In this document: in pieces, positions 56,363-64,000 of the stretch
How positions within the stretch are numbered: position 1 is the stretch's first letter
Layout: each line of letters starts with the position of its first letter
Source: Cupriavidus pauculus
GTDB taxonomy: Bacteria; Pseudomonadota; Gammaproteobacteria; Burkholderiales; Burkholderiaceae
Direction: 5' to 3'
Assembly: GCF_022179805.1 (NCBI RefSeq)
Contig: NZ_BPUO01000002.1
Location: forward strand, 372,001-436,000
DNA length: 64,000 nucleotides
Position numbers and translations under genes: made by a program
The notes under the pieces: generated by a model
Told to the model about the DNA's origin: nothing
The model's database searches: none
The model's input: the letters and a program-made list of their open reading frames with translations, nothing else

Positions 56363-57999
56363 AGCGCGCCGGCACGCCCGACGCCGTGGCTACCCGCCGC
56401 ACCGATCCGATGGTCGGCAGTGGTCCGTCCTCCCCCTCCGCCACCCCTGCCGGCGCCTTCCAGGCCACATCGCGCCAGGGCATGCTGTTCCGCCTGCTGA
56501 TTGCCGCCGCGCTTGGCGTGGCGCACACGCAGGCGTTCGCGCCGCATGACTGGTGGTGGCTGCAGATCCTGTCGGTGGCCGGGCTCGTGGCGCTGGTTGC
56601 CGACGCGCCGCGTCCGCGCGCGGCCGCCGCCACCGCCTATGCGTTCGGGATGGGCTGGTTCCTGTCCGGCATCTGGTGGCTCTATATCAGCATGCACGTC
56701 TACGGCGAGATGCCTGCCTGGATGGCGGCGCTGGCCGTGGTGCTGTTCGCGGGCTACCTGTCGCTCTGGCCGGCGCTGGCCGCCGCCCTCTGGCACTGGC
56801 TGACCCGGCGCGGCCGCGACGGCATCCTGGCGGCGCTGGCTTTCGGCGCGGCCTGGGCCTTGTCCGAATGGCTGCGCGGCGTGGTGTTCACCGGCTTCCC
56901 ATGGCTGGGCAGCGGCTATCCGCACACCGACGGCCCGTTGTCGGGCTTCGCGCCGCTGTTCGGCGTCTATGGCATTTCGTTCCTGGCGGCGTCCGCATCG
57001 GCGCTGCTGGTGGCAGGCGTGCGCGCCGCGTTGCGCCGGTCGGAGCCGGGCGCCACTGGCACTGCCGCCGGGTCGGCCGGGCTGATTGTCGCCACGCTCG
57101 GCGGCGGCCTGGCGCTGGCGCCGCTGGCCTACACCGTGCCCGTGGGGCAGCCCATCAACGTGCGGCTGCTGCAAGGCAACGTTGCCCAGGACATCAAGTT
57201 CGAGCCAGTCGGCATCCAGCGGTCGCTGGAGCTGTATCGCGACCTGATCACGGCAGCGCCGGCAGACCTCGTGGTCACGCCCGAGACCGCATTCCCGGTG
57301 ATCCTGCAGGACCTGCCGCTCGATATCGCCAAGGACGTGCGCTCCTATATGGAGAAGACCGGGACGACGGTCGTCTTTGGTGCGGCCGGCGCCGATTCAC
57401 CGGTGGACTTCACCAACAGCGTCTTTGCGATCGGCCCCGAGCAGAACGAACTGTACCGGTACAACAAGCACCACCTGGTACCGTTCGGCGAATTCATCCC
57501 GTTCGGCTTCCACTGGTTCGTGAACATGATGAAGATGCCGCTGGGCGATTTCCGGCGCGGCACGCTGGACCAGCCGGCCGTGCCGGTGCGCGGCATCCAT
57601 GTGGCGCCCAACATCTGCTACGAGGATCTGTTCGGCGAGGAAATCGCCACGACGCTGCGCCAGCAGGCCACGCCCGCGAACATGCTGGCGAATGTGACGA
57701 ATCTGGCATGGTTTGGCGACACCATCGCGCTGGACCAGCATCTGCAGATCTCGCGCATGCGGGCGCTGGAAATGCGCCGCCCGATGCTGCGCGCGACCAA
57801 TACCGGGATGACGGCCGTGGTCGGCCCCGACGGCAAAGTCCAGGCCAGGCTGCCGACGTTCGAAGTGGGCACGCTGACAGCCAGCGTGCAGGGCATGCAG
57901 GGCCTGACGCCGTATATCCGCTGGGGCAACGTGCCGGCGCTGGCCGGCAGCGTGCTCGTGTTGTTGCTGGCGCTGCGGGCGCGGCGCCGGGCGGCCTGA
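56359..57999 (+). CDS. lnt: Apolipoprotein N-acyltransferase
   Basis: A 546-residue inner-membrane enzyme that adds the third acyl chain to lipoproteins. N-terminal helices (residues 30-230) precede the nitrilase-like periplasmic domain. The Glu-Lys-Cys triad is visible: Glu in VVTPETAFPV near 310, Lys in YNKHHLVPFGEF near 370, and Cys in VAPNICYEDLFGEE near 415. Coupled to corC by a 4-nt overlap. Confidence 0.95.
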   Translation: MKRAGTPDAVATRRTDPMVGSGPSSPSATPAGAFQATSRQGMLFRLLIAAALGVAHTQAFAPHDWWWLQILSVAGLVALVADAPRPRAAAATAYAFGMGWFLSGIWWLYISMHVYGEMPAWMAALAVVLFAGYLSLWPALAAALWHWLTRRGRDGILAALAFGAAWALSEWLRGVVFTGFPWLGSGYPHTDGPLSGFAPLFGVYGISFLAASASALLVAGVRAALRRSEPGATGTAAGSAGLIVATLGGGLALAPLAYTVPVGQPINVRLLQGNVAQDIKFEPVGIQRSLELYRDLITAAPADLVVTPETAFPVILQDLPLDIAKDVRSYMEKTGTTVVFGAAGADSPVDFTNSVFAIGPEQNELYRYNKHHLVPFGEFIPFGFHWFVNMMKMPLGDFRRGTLDQPAVPVRGIHVAPNICYEDLFGEEIATTLRQQATPANMLANVTNLAWFGDTIALDQHLQISRMRALEMRRPMLRATNTGMTAVVGPDGKVQARLPTFEVGTLTASVQGMQGLTPYIRWGNVPALAGSVLVLLLALRARRRAA

Positions 58000-58007
58000 G
58001 CCGGCGA

Positions 58008-58100
58008 TCAGCCGGCCAGTGACGTCGCCATCGACACCGCGGCGGCGGCTACCATCACGACGATCGCGACGACATAAGGTTTGCGAGACAGCAGCGACAT
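58008..58100 (-). CDS. Small 30-residue membrane protein
   Basis: MSLLSRKPYVVAIVVMVAAA continues to a short hydrophobic tail: one membrane segment, preceded by AAGGGGA, an excellent ribosome-binding site. It lies on the strand opposite lnt and glyQ in their 470-bp gap. Function unknown. The rest of the gap (58101-58476) holds no other gene; a TGTATACA palindrome at 58242 is its only notable string. Confidence 0.55.
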   Translation of the reverse strand: MSLLSRKPYVVAIVVMVAAAAVSMATSLAG

Positions 58101-58476
58101 GACAAATCCCCTTAACGTTGTTTTCTGATTCGCGGACCGCGACGCCCTGTACAAGCTGTAAGACGGCGCTTCGACCCCGGGGAAGCCCGCAGTCCGGTTG
58201 GCAGCCATCTGGTTTGTGATTCGGTAGCTGCGTGCTTCCACTGTATACAAAAATGGTATCGGCACGTGTCGGACGGTTCTGAAACGGGGGTCGGGATTTA
58301 CCCGACCCGTTGCGCAGGCCCGACACCGTAGACACGCACGATTCGTGCCCTCGGACACGGTTTTCGACCACGATCGCGGCTGAGACGAGCCAAAAACCCG
58401 ATAGAATCCAAGGTTTGGCAAACCCTGCGCGAGACCGTTCGCGCACTTGCCCGCCAGCTTTCCAATTCGTCTTCCT

Positions 58477-59430
58477 ATGCTGACCTTCCAACAAATGATT
58501 CTCACCCTGCAGGCCTACTGGGACCGGCAGGGCTGCGCATTGCTGCAACCGATCGATCTGGAGGTCGGCGCCGGCACGTCGCACGTGCACACGTTCCTGC
58601 GCGCAATTGGCCCAGAGCCGTGGCGCGCAGCGTACGTGCAGCCGTCGCGCCGTCCCAAGGACGGCCGCTATGGCGAGAATCCGAACCGTCTGCAGCACTA
58701 CTACCAGTACCAGGTAGTGCTCAAGCCCGCGCCCGAGAATATCCTGGAGCTGTACCTGGGTTCGCTGGAAGCCCTGGGCCTGGACCTGAAGCAGAACGAC
58801 ATCCGCTTTGTCGAGGACGACTGGGAAAATCCCACGCTGGGCGCCTGGGGCCTGGGCTGGGAAGTCTGGCTGAACGGCATGGAAGTCACGCAGTTCACGT
58901 ACTTCCAGCAGGTGGGCGGCATCGACTGCAAGCCGATCACGGGCGAGATCACCTACGGCATCGAGCGGCTGGCGATGTACCTGCAGAAGGTGGAAAACGT
59001 CTATGACCTGGTGTGGACCGAATGGGAAGAGAACGGCGAGACGCGCCGTCTGACCTATGGTGACGTCTACCACCAGAACGAGGTGGAGCAGTCCACCTAC
59101 AACTTCGAACACAGCAACACCGAAATCCTGTTCCGCCATTTCTCGGAGCATGAAGGCGAAGCCAAGCGCCTGATGGGCGATACCGGCGAAAAGAACGAAG
59201 ACGGCACGCCGAAGCTGAACAGCACCCGCCTGGCACTGCCGGCGTACGAACAGGTGCTGAAGGCCGCCCACACGTTCAACCTGCTCGATGCGCGCGGGGC
59301 AATCTCGGTGACCGAGCGCGCCGCCTACATCGGCCGCATCCGCAACCTGTCGCGCATGGTGGCGCAGGCCTACTACGATTCGCGCGAATCGCTGGGCTTT
59401 CCGATGTGCAACCAGGGGGCTCGCGCATGA
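58477..59430 (+). CDS. glyQ: Glycyl-tRNA synthetase alpha subunit
   Basis: A 317-residue subunit of the heterotetrameric glycyl-tRNA synthetase. It starts [20 protein letters not shown], with [22 protein letters not shown] near residue 60 and the adenylate-site segment [19 protein letters not shown] near 125. The stop overlaps the next start (ATGA). Confidence 0.97.
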   Translation: MLTFQQMILTLQAYWDRQGCALLQPIDLEVGAGTSHVHTFLRAIGPEPWRAAYVQPSRRPKDGRYGENPNRLQHYYQYQVVLKPAPENILELYLGSLEALGLDLKQNDIRFVEDDWENPTLGAWGLGWEVWLNGMEVTQFTYFQQVGGIDCKPITGEITYGIERLAMYLQKVENVYDLVWTEWEENGETRRLTYGDVYHQNEVEQSTYNFEHSNTEILFRHFSEHEGEAKRLMGDTGEKNEDGTPKLNSTRLALPAYEQVLKAAHTFNLLDARGAISVTERAAYIGRIRNLSRMVAQAYYDSRESLGFPMCNQGARA

Positions 59431-60047
59431 CGCCCCGCCTGCGCGGCACGCTGGCACTGATGACCCTTGCCGTGCCGGTTGCGCTGTCGCCCGCTGGCAG
59501 CGCATTCGCCGCCGCGCGCACCTCGCCCGCGCCGGCGCCTCAGGCGCTGTACCTGCCGGCGGAACTGGCCAATATCTGCGAGGCCGACGCCCAGGCGCTG
59601 CAGCAGGCCATCACGCGGCACTGGCGTCCGTCGCTGTCGTCGATCGACCAGTGGACGCAGCTGGTGCGCTCGTTCTCGTGCGACCTGTCGGGATCTCGCG
59701 ATCTCGGCTGGCATCGCGTGCCGCTGCGCGCCTATGAGAGCGCCATCCGCTATCCGCTGCAGTGGGTGGAGTGGGAAGAACACGCCGGCCGGTCGCGCCG
59801 GGTGGTGCGCACCTACGCATCCGCCGCGCAGCTGCCCGCGAAGATCGATTTCTGGGTAGGTGGCCGGATCGACGAGATCCGCTACGACCGCCGGTCCCAG
59901 CGCATCGATGCCCGATTCCCCGCCGCCGGTACGCGCGGCGCTTCCGGGGTGGCGGTGCAATGCGCCTACACCACGCTGCAATTCCGCCAGCAGAACGGCC
60001 TGTGGCTGCTGTCTGGCGTGGAACCCAATCTCGCGCCGCGCTGCTGA
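59427..60047 (+). CDS. Exported hypothetical protein between glyQ and glyS
   Basis: A 206-residue protein with a signal peptide [20 protein letters not shown] and a likely cleavage near AFAAA. The mature part has two Cys positions (NICEADAQ and SCDLSG) and strand-rich sequence with [15 protein letters not shown]. It overlaps glyQ by 4 nt and precedes glyS by 30 bp, so it is translated with the synthetase although it is exported. Family not recognised. Confidence 0.75.
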   Translation: MTPRLRGTLALMTLAVPVALSPAGSAFAAARTSPAPAPQALYLPAELANICEADAQALQQAITRHWRPSLSSIDQWTQLVRSFSCDLSGSRDLGWHRVPLRAYESAIRYPLQWVEWEEHAGRSRRVVRTYASAAQLPAKIDFWVGGRIDEIRYDRRSQRIDARFPAAGTRGASGVAVQCAYTTLQFRQQNGLWLLSGVEPNLAPRC

Positions 60048-60077
60048 TGCGCGCGCCCATACCTGTTGGATAGATTC

Positions 60078-62201
60078 ATGTCGCAACCCATGACCGATTC
60101 GCTGCTGATCGAACTGTTCACCGAAGAACTGCCGCCGAAGGCGCTGGCCCGCCTGGGCGATGCCTTCGCGCAGGGTCTGTTCGATGGCCTCGGCGCGCGC
60201 GATCTGCTCGACGCCGGCGCCGCCGTGACGCCGTTTGCCACGCCCCGCCGCCTGGCCGCGCTGGTGACCGGCGTGCGCCGGACCGCACCGGACCGCGAGC
60301 AGCGCGAGAAGGTGCTGCCGCTGACCGTGGCGCTGGACGCCAACGGCGCACCGACCGCGCCGCTGTCCAAGAAGCTCGCCGCCCTGGCCAAGTCCGTGGG
60401 CGTGGCGGAGATCGACTGGCAGACGCTGGAGCGCGCATCCGACGGCAAGGCCGACGCGTTCTTCTACCGCTACACGGCCAAGGGTGCCACGCTGGCCGAT
60501 GGCCTGCAGGCAGCGCTAGACGAAACGCTGGGCAAGCTGCCGATTCCCAAGGTGATGAGCTATCAGCGCCCTGACGGCGCCACGGTGCACTTCGTGCGCC
60601 CGGCGCATAGCCTGATCGCACTGTACGGCGCAGAAATCGTGCCGGTGGCGGTGCTGGGCCTGCAGGCCAGCAACATCACGCAAGGCCACCGTTTCCTGTC
60701 GCAAGGCATCATCGAGATTCCGCATGCGGGCGAGTACGCGGGCCTGCTGGAGTCGCGCGGCCGCGTGGTGGCCAGCTACACCGAGCGCCGCGAGCGCATC
60801 CGCAGCGCGCTGCTCAAGGAAGCCGGCGCCGACCAGGCCGTGATGCCCGATTCGCTGCTGGACGAAGTGAATTCGCTGGTGGAATGGCCGGTGGTCTATC
60901 CGTGCCACTTCGAGGAAGCGTTCCTGGCCGTGCCGCAGGAATGCCTGATCCTGACGATGCAGACCAACCAGAAGTACTTTGCGCTGACCGACGCTGCCGG
61001 CCAGCTGCGCAACCGCTTCCTGATCGTCTCGAACCTGGCCACCGACACGCCGCAGTCGATCATCACTGGCAACGAGCGCGTGGTGCGCCCGCGCCTGGCC
61101 GACGCGAAGTTCTTCTTCGACCAGGACCGCAAGAAGACGCTGGCCTCGCGCGTGCCGCAACTGGCCAACGTGGTCTACCACAACAAGATCGGCACCCAGC
61201 TGGACCGCGTGCAGCGCCTGCAGCAGATTGCCGGCCACGTGGCCGACGCCATGAACGCCGCCGGTGCCGCCGTCGACAAGGCCGCCGCCATGCGTGGCGC
61301 CGAACTGGCCAAGGCCGACCTGCTGACCGACATGGTAGGCGAGTTCCCCGAGCTGCAGGGCACCATGGGGACGTATTACGCGCGCCATGACGACGAGGCC
61401 GAGGACGTGGCGCTGGCCTGTTCCGAACACTACCGTCCGCGCTTTGCCGGCGACGCGCTGCCCGCGGGCAACGTGAGCACCGCCGTGGCGCTGGCCGACA
61501 AGCTGGAAACGCTGGTGGGCATCTGGGGCATCGGCCTGCAGCCCACGGGCGAGAAGGACCCGTTCGCGCTGCGCCGCCATGCGCTGGGCATCCTGCGCAT
61601 GCTGATCGAGAAGCCGCTGGCGGTGTCGATCGACACGCTGCTGGCACTGACCGAGCAGTCGTTTGCCGGCATCGCCGCCGTCAAGCCGGCGCGCGAGGCG
61701 ATCACCGACTTCCTGTACGACCGCGTGCGCGGCTACCTGAAGGACAAGGGCTACACCACCAATGAAGTGGAAGCCGTGGTCAGCCTGCGCCCGGCCAGCC
61801 TGCACGACATCCTGGCCCGCATGGAAGCCGTGCGCACGTTTGCCGCGCTGCCCGAGGCCGAGGCCCTGGCCGCCGCCAACAAGCGCATCACCAACATCCT
61901 GAAGAAGACCGACGAAGCGATCGGCACGGTAGACACCGCGCTGTTCCAGGAAGCGGCCGAAGGCGCGCTGTTCGAAGCGATCGAGCGCGTGCGCCCGGGC
62001 GTGGAAGCCGCCTTCGCCGGTGGCGATTTCACCGCCGCGCTGCGTGACCTGGCCCAGCTGCGCGATGCCGTGGACCGCTTCTTCAACGACGTGATGGTGA
62101 TGGCCGAAGATGCGAAGCTGCGCGCCAACCGCCTGGCGCTGCTGGCCACGCTGCACGGGCTGGCCAACCGCGTGGCAGACATTTCCAAGCTGGCGGCCTA
62201 A
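60078..62201 (+). CDS. glyS: Glycyl-tRNA synthetase beta subunit
   Basis: A 707-residue subunit that binds tRNA. Its start [20 protein letters not shown], the segment [20 protein letters not shown] near 155, and the C-terminal anticodon-binding helices ([20 protein letters not shown]) are typical. A TTG at 60066 and ATG at 60090 are alternative starts. Confidence 0.97.
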   Translation: MSQPMTDSLLIELFTEELPPKALARLGDAFAQGLFDGLGARDLLDAGAAVTPFATPRRLAALVTGVRRTAPDREQREKVLPLTVALDANGAPTAPLSKKLAALAKSVGVAEIDWQTLERASDGKADAFFYRYTAKGATLADGLQAALDETLGKLPIPKVMSYQRPDGATVHFVRPAHSLIALYGAEIVPVAVLGLQASNITQGHRFLSQGIIEIPHAGEYAGLLESRGRVVASYTERRERIRSALLKEAGADQAVMPDSLLDEVNSLVEWPVVYPCHFEEAFLAVPQECLILTMQTNQKYFALTDAAGQLRNRFLIVSNLATDTPQSIITGNERVVRPRLADAKFFFDQDRKKTLASRVPQLANVVYHNKIGTQLDRVQRLQQIAGHVADAMNAAGAAVDKAAAMRGAELAKADLLTDMVGEFPELQGTMGTYYARHDDEAEDVALACSEHYRPRFAGDALPAGNVSTAVALADKLETLVGIWGIGLQPTGEKDPFALRRHALGILRMLIEKPLAVSIDTLLALTEQSFAGIAAVKPAREAITDFLYDRVRGYLKDKGYTTNEVEAVVSLRPASLHDILARMEAVRTFAALPEAEALAAANKRITNILKKTDEAIGTVDTALFQEAAEGALFEAIERVRPGVEAAFAGGDFTAALRDLAQLRDAVDRFFNDVMVMAEDAKLRANRLALLATLHGLANRVADISKLAA

Positions 62202-62230
62202 GCTGCTGTCAGGCCACATCGGAGAGAGCC

Positions 62231-62833
62231 ATGCCACAGTCCCTGCCGAAGTTCGTGATCCTGGACCGCGACGGCGTGGTCAATCTCGACAGTGACCACT
62301 TCATCAAGACGCCCGACGAATGGGTTCCCATTCCGGGCAGTCTCGAAGCCATCGCCATGCTGAACCAGGCCGGCTATCGCGTCGCGATTGCCAGCAACCA
62401 GTCGGGCATCGGCCGCGGCCTGTTCGAGATGAGTGCACTGAACGCGATGCACGAGAAGATGTACAAGGCGCTGGCCAACCTTGGCGGCCGCGTCGAGGCC
62501 GTGTTCTTCTGCCCGCACACCGCCGCCGACAACTGCGATTGCCGCAAGCCCAAGTCGGGCCTGTACGAGCAGATCGGCGAGCGTTTCGGCATCGAACTGC
62601 GCAACGTGCCCACCGTGGGCGATTCGCTGCGCGACCTCGAGGCCGGCGTGGCCGTGGGCTGCCTGCCGCACCTGGTGCGCACTGGCAAGGGCCTGCGCAC
62701 GCTCGACAAGGGCGGCCTGCCCGCCAATACGCGCGTGCACGACGACCTGGCCGCGTTTGCCCGCTGGCTCATCGCGGAAGGGGCGCACAAGTCCCCTGCC
62801 CCGGCTGCCCATGCAGCCTCGCCCGCGCCCTGA
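62231..62833 (+). CDS. gmhB: D-glycero-beta-D-manno-heptose-1,7-bisphosphate 7-phosphatase
   Basis: A 200-residue HAD-superfamily phosphatase making heptose-1-phosphate for LPS core. The nucleophile motif is FVILDRDGVVNLDS near residue 8, motif II is ASNQSGIGRG near 53, and the zinc-binding Cys are in CPHTAADNCDCRKPKSG near 96. It follows glyS by 29 bp and precedes the acyltransferase gene. Confidence 0.95.
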   Translation: MPQSLPKFVILDRDGVVNLDSDHFIKTPDEWVPIPGSLEAIAMLNQAGYRVAIASNQSGIGRGLFEMSALNAMHEKMYKALANLGGRVEAVFFCPHTAADNCDCRKPKSGLYEQIGERFGIELRNVPTVGDSLRDLEAGVAVGCLPHLVRTGKGLRTLDKGGLPANTRVHDDLAAFARWLIAEGAHKSPAPAAHAASPAP

Positions 62834-62867
62834 GGCTGCACCCGTCTTCCTGAATTCGCCCCCATCG

Positions 62868-63629
62868 ATGACTTTTATCCGCTCCCTGCTGTTCGCGCTG
62901 TACCTGCTGATCCTGACGCCGCCGTATGCGTGCGCCTGTTTCATCGTGTTCCCGTTCATGAACGCGGAGAACCGCTTTCTCTTCGTGCGCGGCTGGCCGC
63001 GCCTGGTGATCGGGGCCGCGCGCCTGATCTGCGGCATCGACTACCGCATCGAGGGCATGGACAAGATGCTCGCCATGCTGGACAAGCCCGTGGTGCTGCT
63101 GTCCAAGCACCAATCGGCCTGGGAAACCGTGGCCTACGTGGCACTGATGCCCAAGCCGCTGTGCTTCGTGTTCAAGCGCGAGCTGCTGTTCGTGCCGTTC
63201 TTCGGCTGGGCGCTGGGCATGCTGAAGATGGTCCACATCAATCGCAAGGACGGCACGCGCGCGTTTGCCTCGGCAGCCCGCCAAGGGCGTGAGCGGCTCA
63301 ACGAGGGCGCATGGATCATCATGTTCCCCGAAGGCACGCGTACCCCGTCTGGCAAGGTCAATCCGCGCTATAAGAGCGGCGGTGCCCGTCTGGCGGTGGA
63401 AACCGGCGCATGGGTGTTTCCGATGGCGGTCAATTCGGGACGCGTCTGGCCGCGCAATTCGTTCATGAAGTATCCGGGTACCATCACGATCTCGATTGGC
63501 GACGCCATCCCGTCGGCCAACAAGACCGCCGACATGCTCAACCAGGAAGTGGAAGCCTGGGTTGAAGCCGAAATGCGCCGTATCGATCCGGAAAGCTACC
63601 GTCAAGCAGGGAGCCAGGCCACCGCATGA
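62868..63629 (+). CDS. plsC: 1-acyl-sn-glycerol-3-phosphate acyltransferase
   Basis: A 253-residue membrane acyltransferase that makes phosphatidic acid. One N-terminal helix is followed by motif I LLSKHQSAWET near residue 82 (the HX4D site reads HQSAWE), motif III FPEGTRTPSGK near 151, and a later hydrophobic VFPMAVNSGRVW. The HX4D Asp is replaced by Glu here. Stop overlaps the next start by 4 nt. Confidence 0.92.
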   Translation: MTFIRSLLFALYLLILTPPYACACFIVFPFMNAENRFLFVRGWPRLVIGAARLICGIDYRIEGMDKMLAMLDKPVVLLSKHQSAWETVAYVALMPKPLCFVFKRELLFVPFFGWALGMLKMVHINRKDGTRAFASAARQGRERLNEGAWIIMFPEGTRTPSGKVNPRYKSGGARLAVETGAWVFPMAVNSGRVWPRNSFMKYPGTITISIGDAIPSANKTADMLNQEVEAWVEAEMRRIDPESYRQAGSQATA

Positions 63630-64000
63630 AGCTGTTGCGCCCCACTGCCGACCCCGGCGCGCAGCTGGAGCTGCCGCTGGCCGACGCCACGCCAGCCGTC
63701 CAGCCGGGGCCGCAGAACCTGCTCGCGCCCCAGCAGCCCGAGGGTTCGACAGGGCAACCGGTGGCGCCAGCCGCCGAAGCCTGGCCGCCGGTACTGCCCA
63801 ACGGCCGGGTGCTGCAGGTGGGAGAACGCACGCTTCACTATTCGCTCAAGCGCTCGTCGCGCCGTACCATCGGCTTCACGGTCGATGACCGCGGGCTGTC
63901 GATCACCGCACCGCGCTGGGTGACACAGGTCGACGTCGAGGCCGCCATCCTCGAAAAGCAACGCTGGATTTTTACCAAACTGGGCGAATGGCGTCACCGC
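63626..64000 (+). CDS. YgjP/DUF45-type metallopeptidase, N-terminal part
   Basis: The first 125 residues of a protein cut by the window edge. A Pro/Ala-rich leader of about 55 residues precedes the DUF45 start (LHYSLKRSSRRTIGFTVDDR, then ITAPRWVTQVDVEAAILEKQ). The zinc HExxH lies beyond the window. The gene overlaps plsC (ATGA). Confidence 0.85.
   Translation, partial: MKLLRPTADPGAQLELPLADATPAVQPGPQNLLAPQQPEGSTGQPVAPAAEAWPPVLPNGRVLQVGERTLHYSLKRSSRRTIGFTVDDRGLSITAPRWVTQVDVEAAILEKQRWIFTKLGEWRHR

Noticed and set aside
58242-58249. TGTATACA palindrome upstream of the small membrane protein
   Set aside because: Common GntR-like octamer; single and without flanking symmetry. It also does not satisfy the LexA pattern because the second half-site is ATGG.

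Overview
The window is a GC-rich beta-proteobacterial chromosome segment. Gene content and order (ilvE, zf-CHCC and waaF; the miaB-phoH-ybeY-corC-lnt-glyQ-glyS-gmhB-plsC run; sucCD; recX/recA; tandem type IV pilins with a PglL-type ligase) point to Burkholderiaceae, most likely Cupriavidus or close Ralstonia. The species cannot be fixed from sequence reading alone.

Layout. 1-7 kb: the 5' part of pgk (cut by the window edge), a LuxR-type regulator, the azlCD branched-chain amino-acid exporter, and an amidase-MFS transporter pair. 7-17 kb: a large SNF2 helicase, ilvE, a CHCC zinc-finger protein, heptosyltransferase waaF, a SnoaL-like protein, an alpha/beta hydrolase, a conserved hypothetical, a BepA-like M48 protease and moaC. 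17.3-27.8 kb: a genomic island of about 10.5 kb in the 3' end of moaC. 28-33 kb: exported glycine-rich proteins, a pilin glycosyltransferase/ligase, two tandem pilins and a TerC transporter. 33-43 kb: sucD, sucC, a DUF2889 protein, recX, recA (with a LexA box), a TctD/TctE-like two-component pair, an orphan DUF4212 protein and an MHS-type MFS transporter. 43.5-52 kb: tRNA-Met, a PLP decarboxylase, a NarL-type response regulator frameshifted by a heptanucleotide repeat, a universal stress protein, srkA, rhlE, and a ClC channel. 52-64 kb: the conserved tRNA-modification, ribosome-maturation and envelope run ending in a partial YgjP-like metallopeptidase.

The island is the main point of interest. 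A 47-bp perfect direct repeat (17245-17291 and 27738-27784) lies inside moaC coding sequence. The element carries its own moaC 3' end, which restores the reading frame, while the displaced native 3' end survives at the far boundary. Inside are a tyrosine integrase; a cassette of HigB-like toxin, HigA-ImmA/IrrE protein and beta-family protein behind a promoter flanked by two operators; an AvcD/DCD-type antiphage dCTP deaminase with a long non-coding leader; a small serine recombinase behind an array of TTTCGTAC boxes; a short coupled protein plus a protein with palm-polymerase-like motifs A, B and C; and an AT-rich repeat region that could be an origin. GTCCAA repeats phased at 11 bp near both ends look like integrase arm sites. 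The whole reads as a compact integrating element carrying two defence-type modules and a possible replication module.

Outside the island, the most unusual observation is the (GGGATGC)3 tract at 46152-46172. It puts the receiver-domain start of a response regulator out of frame; a single copy, or four, would restore one 228- or 235-residue protein.
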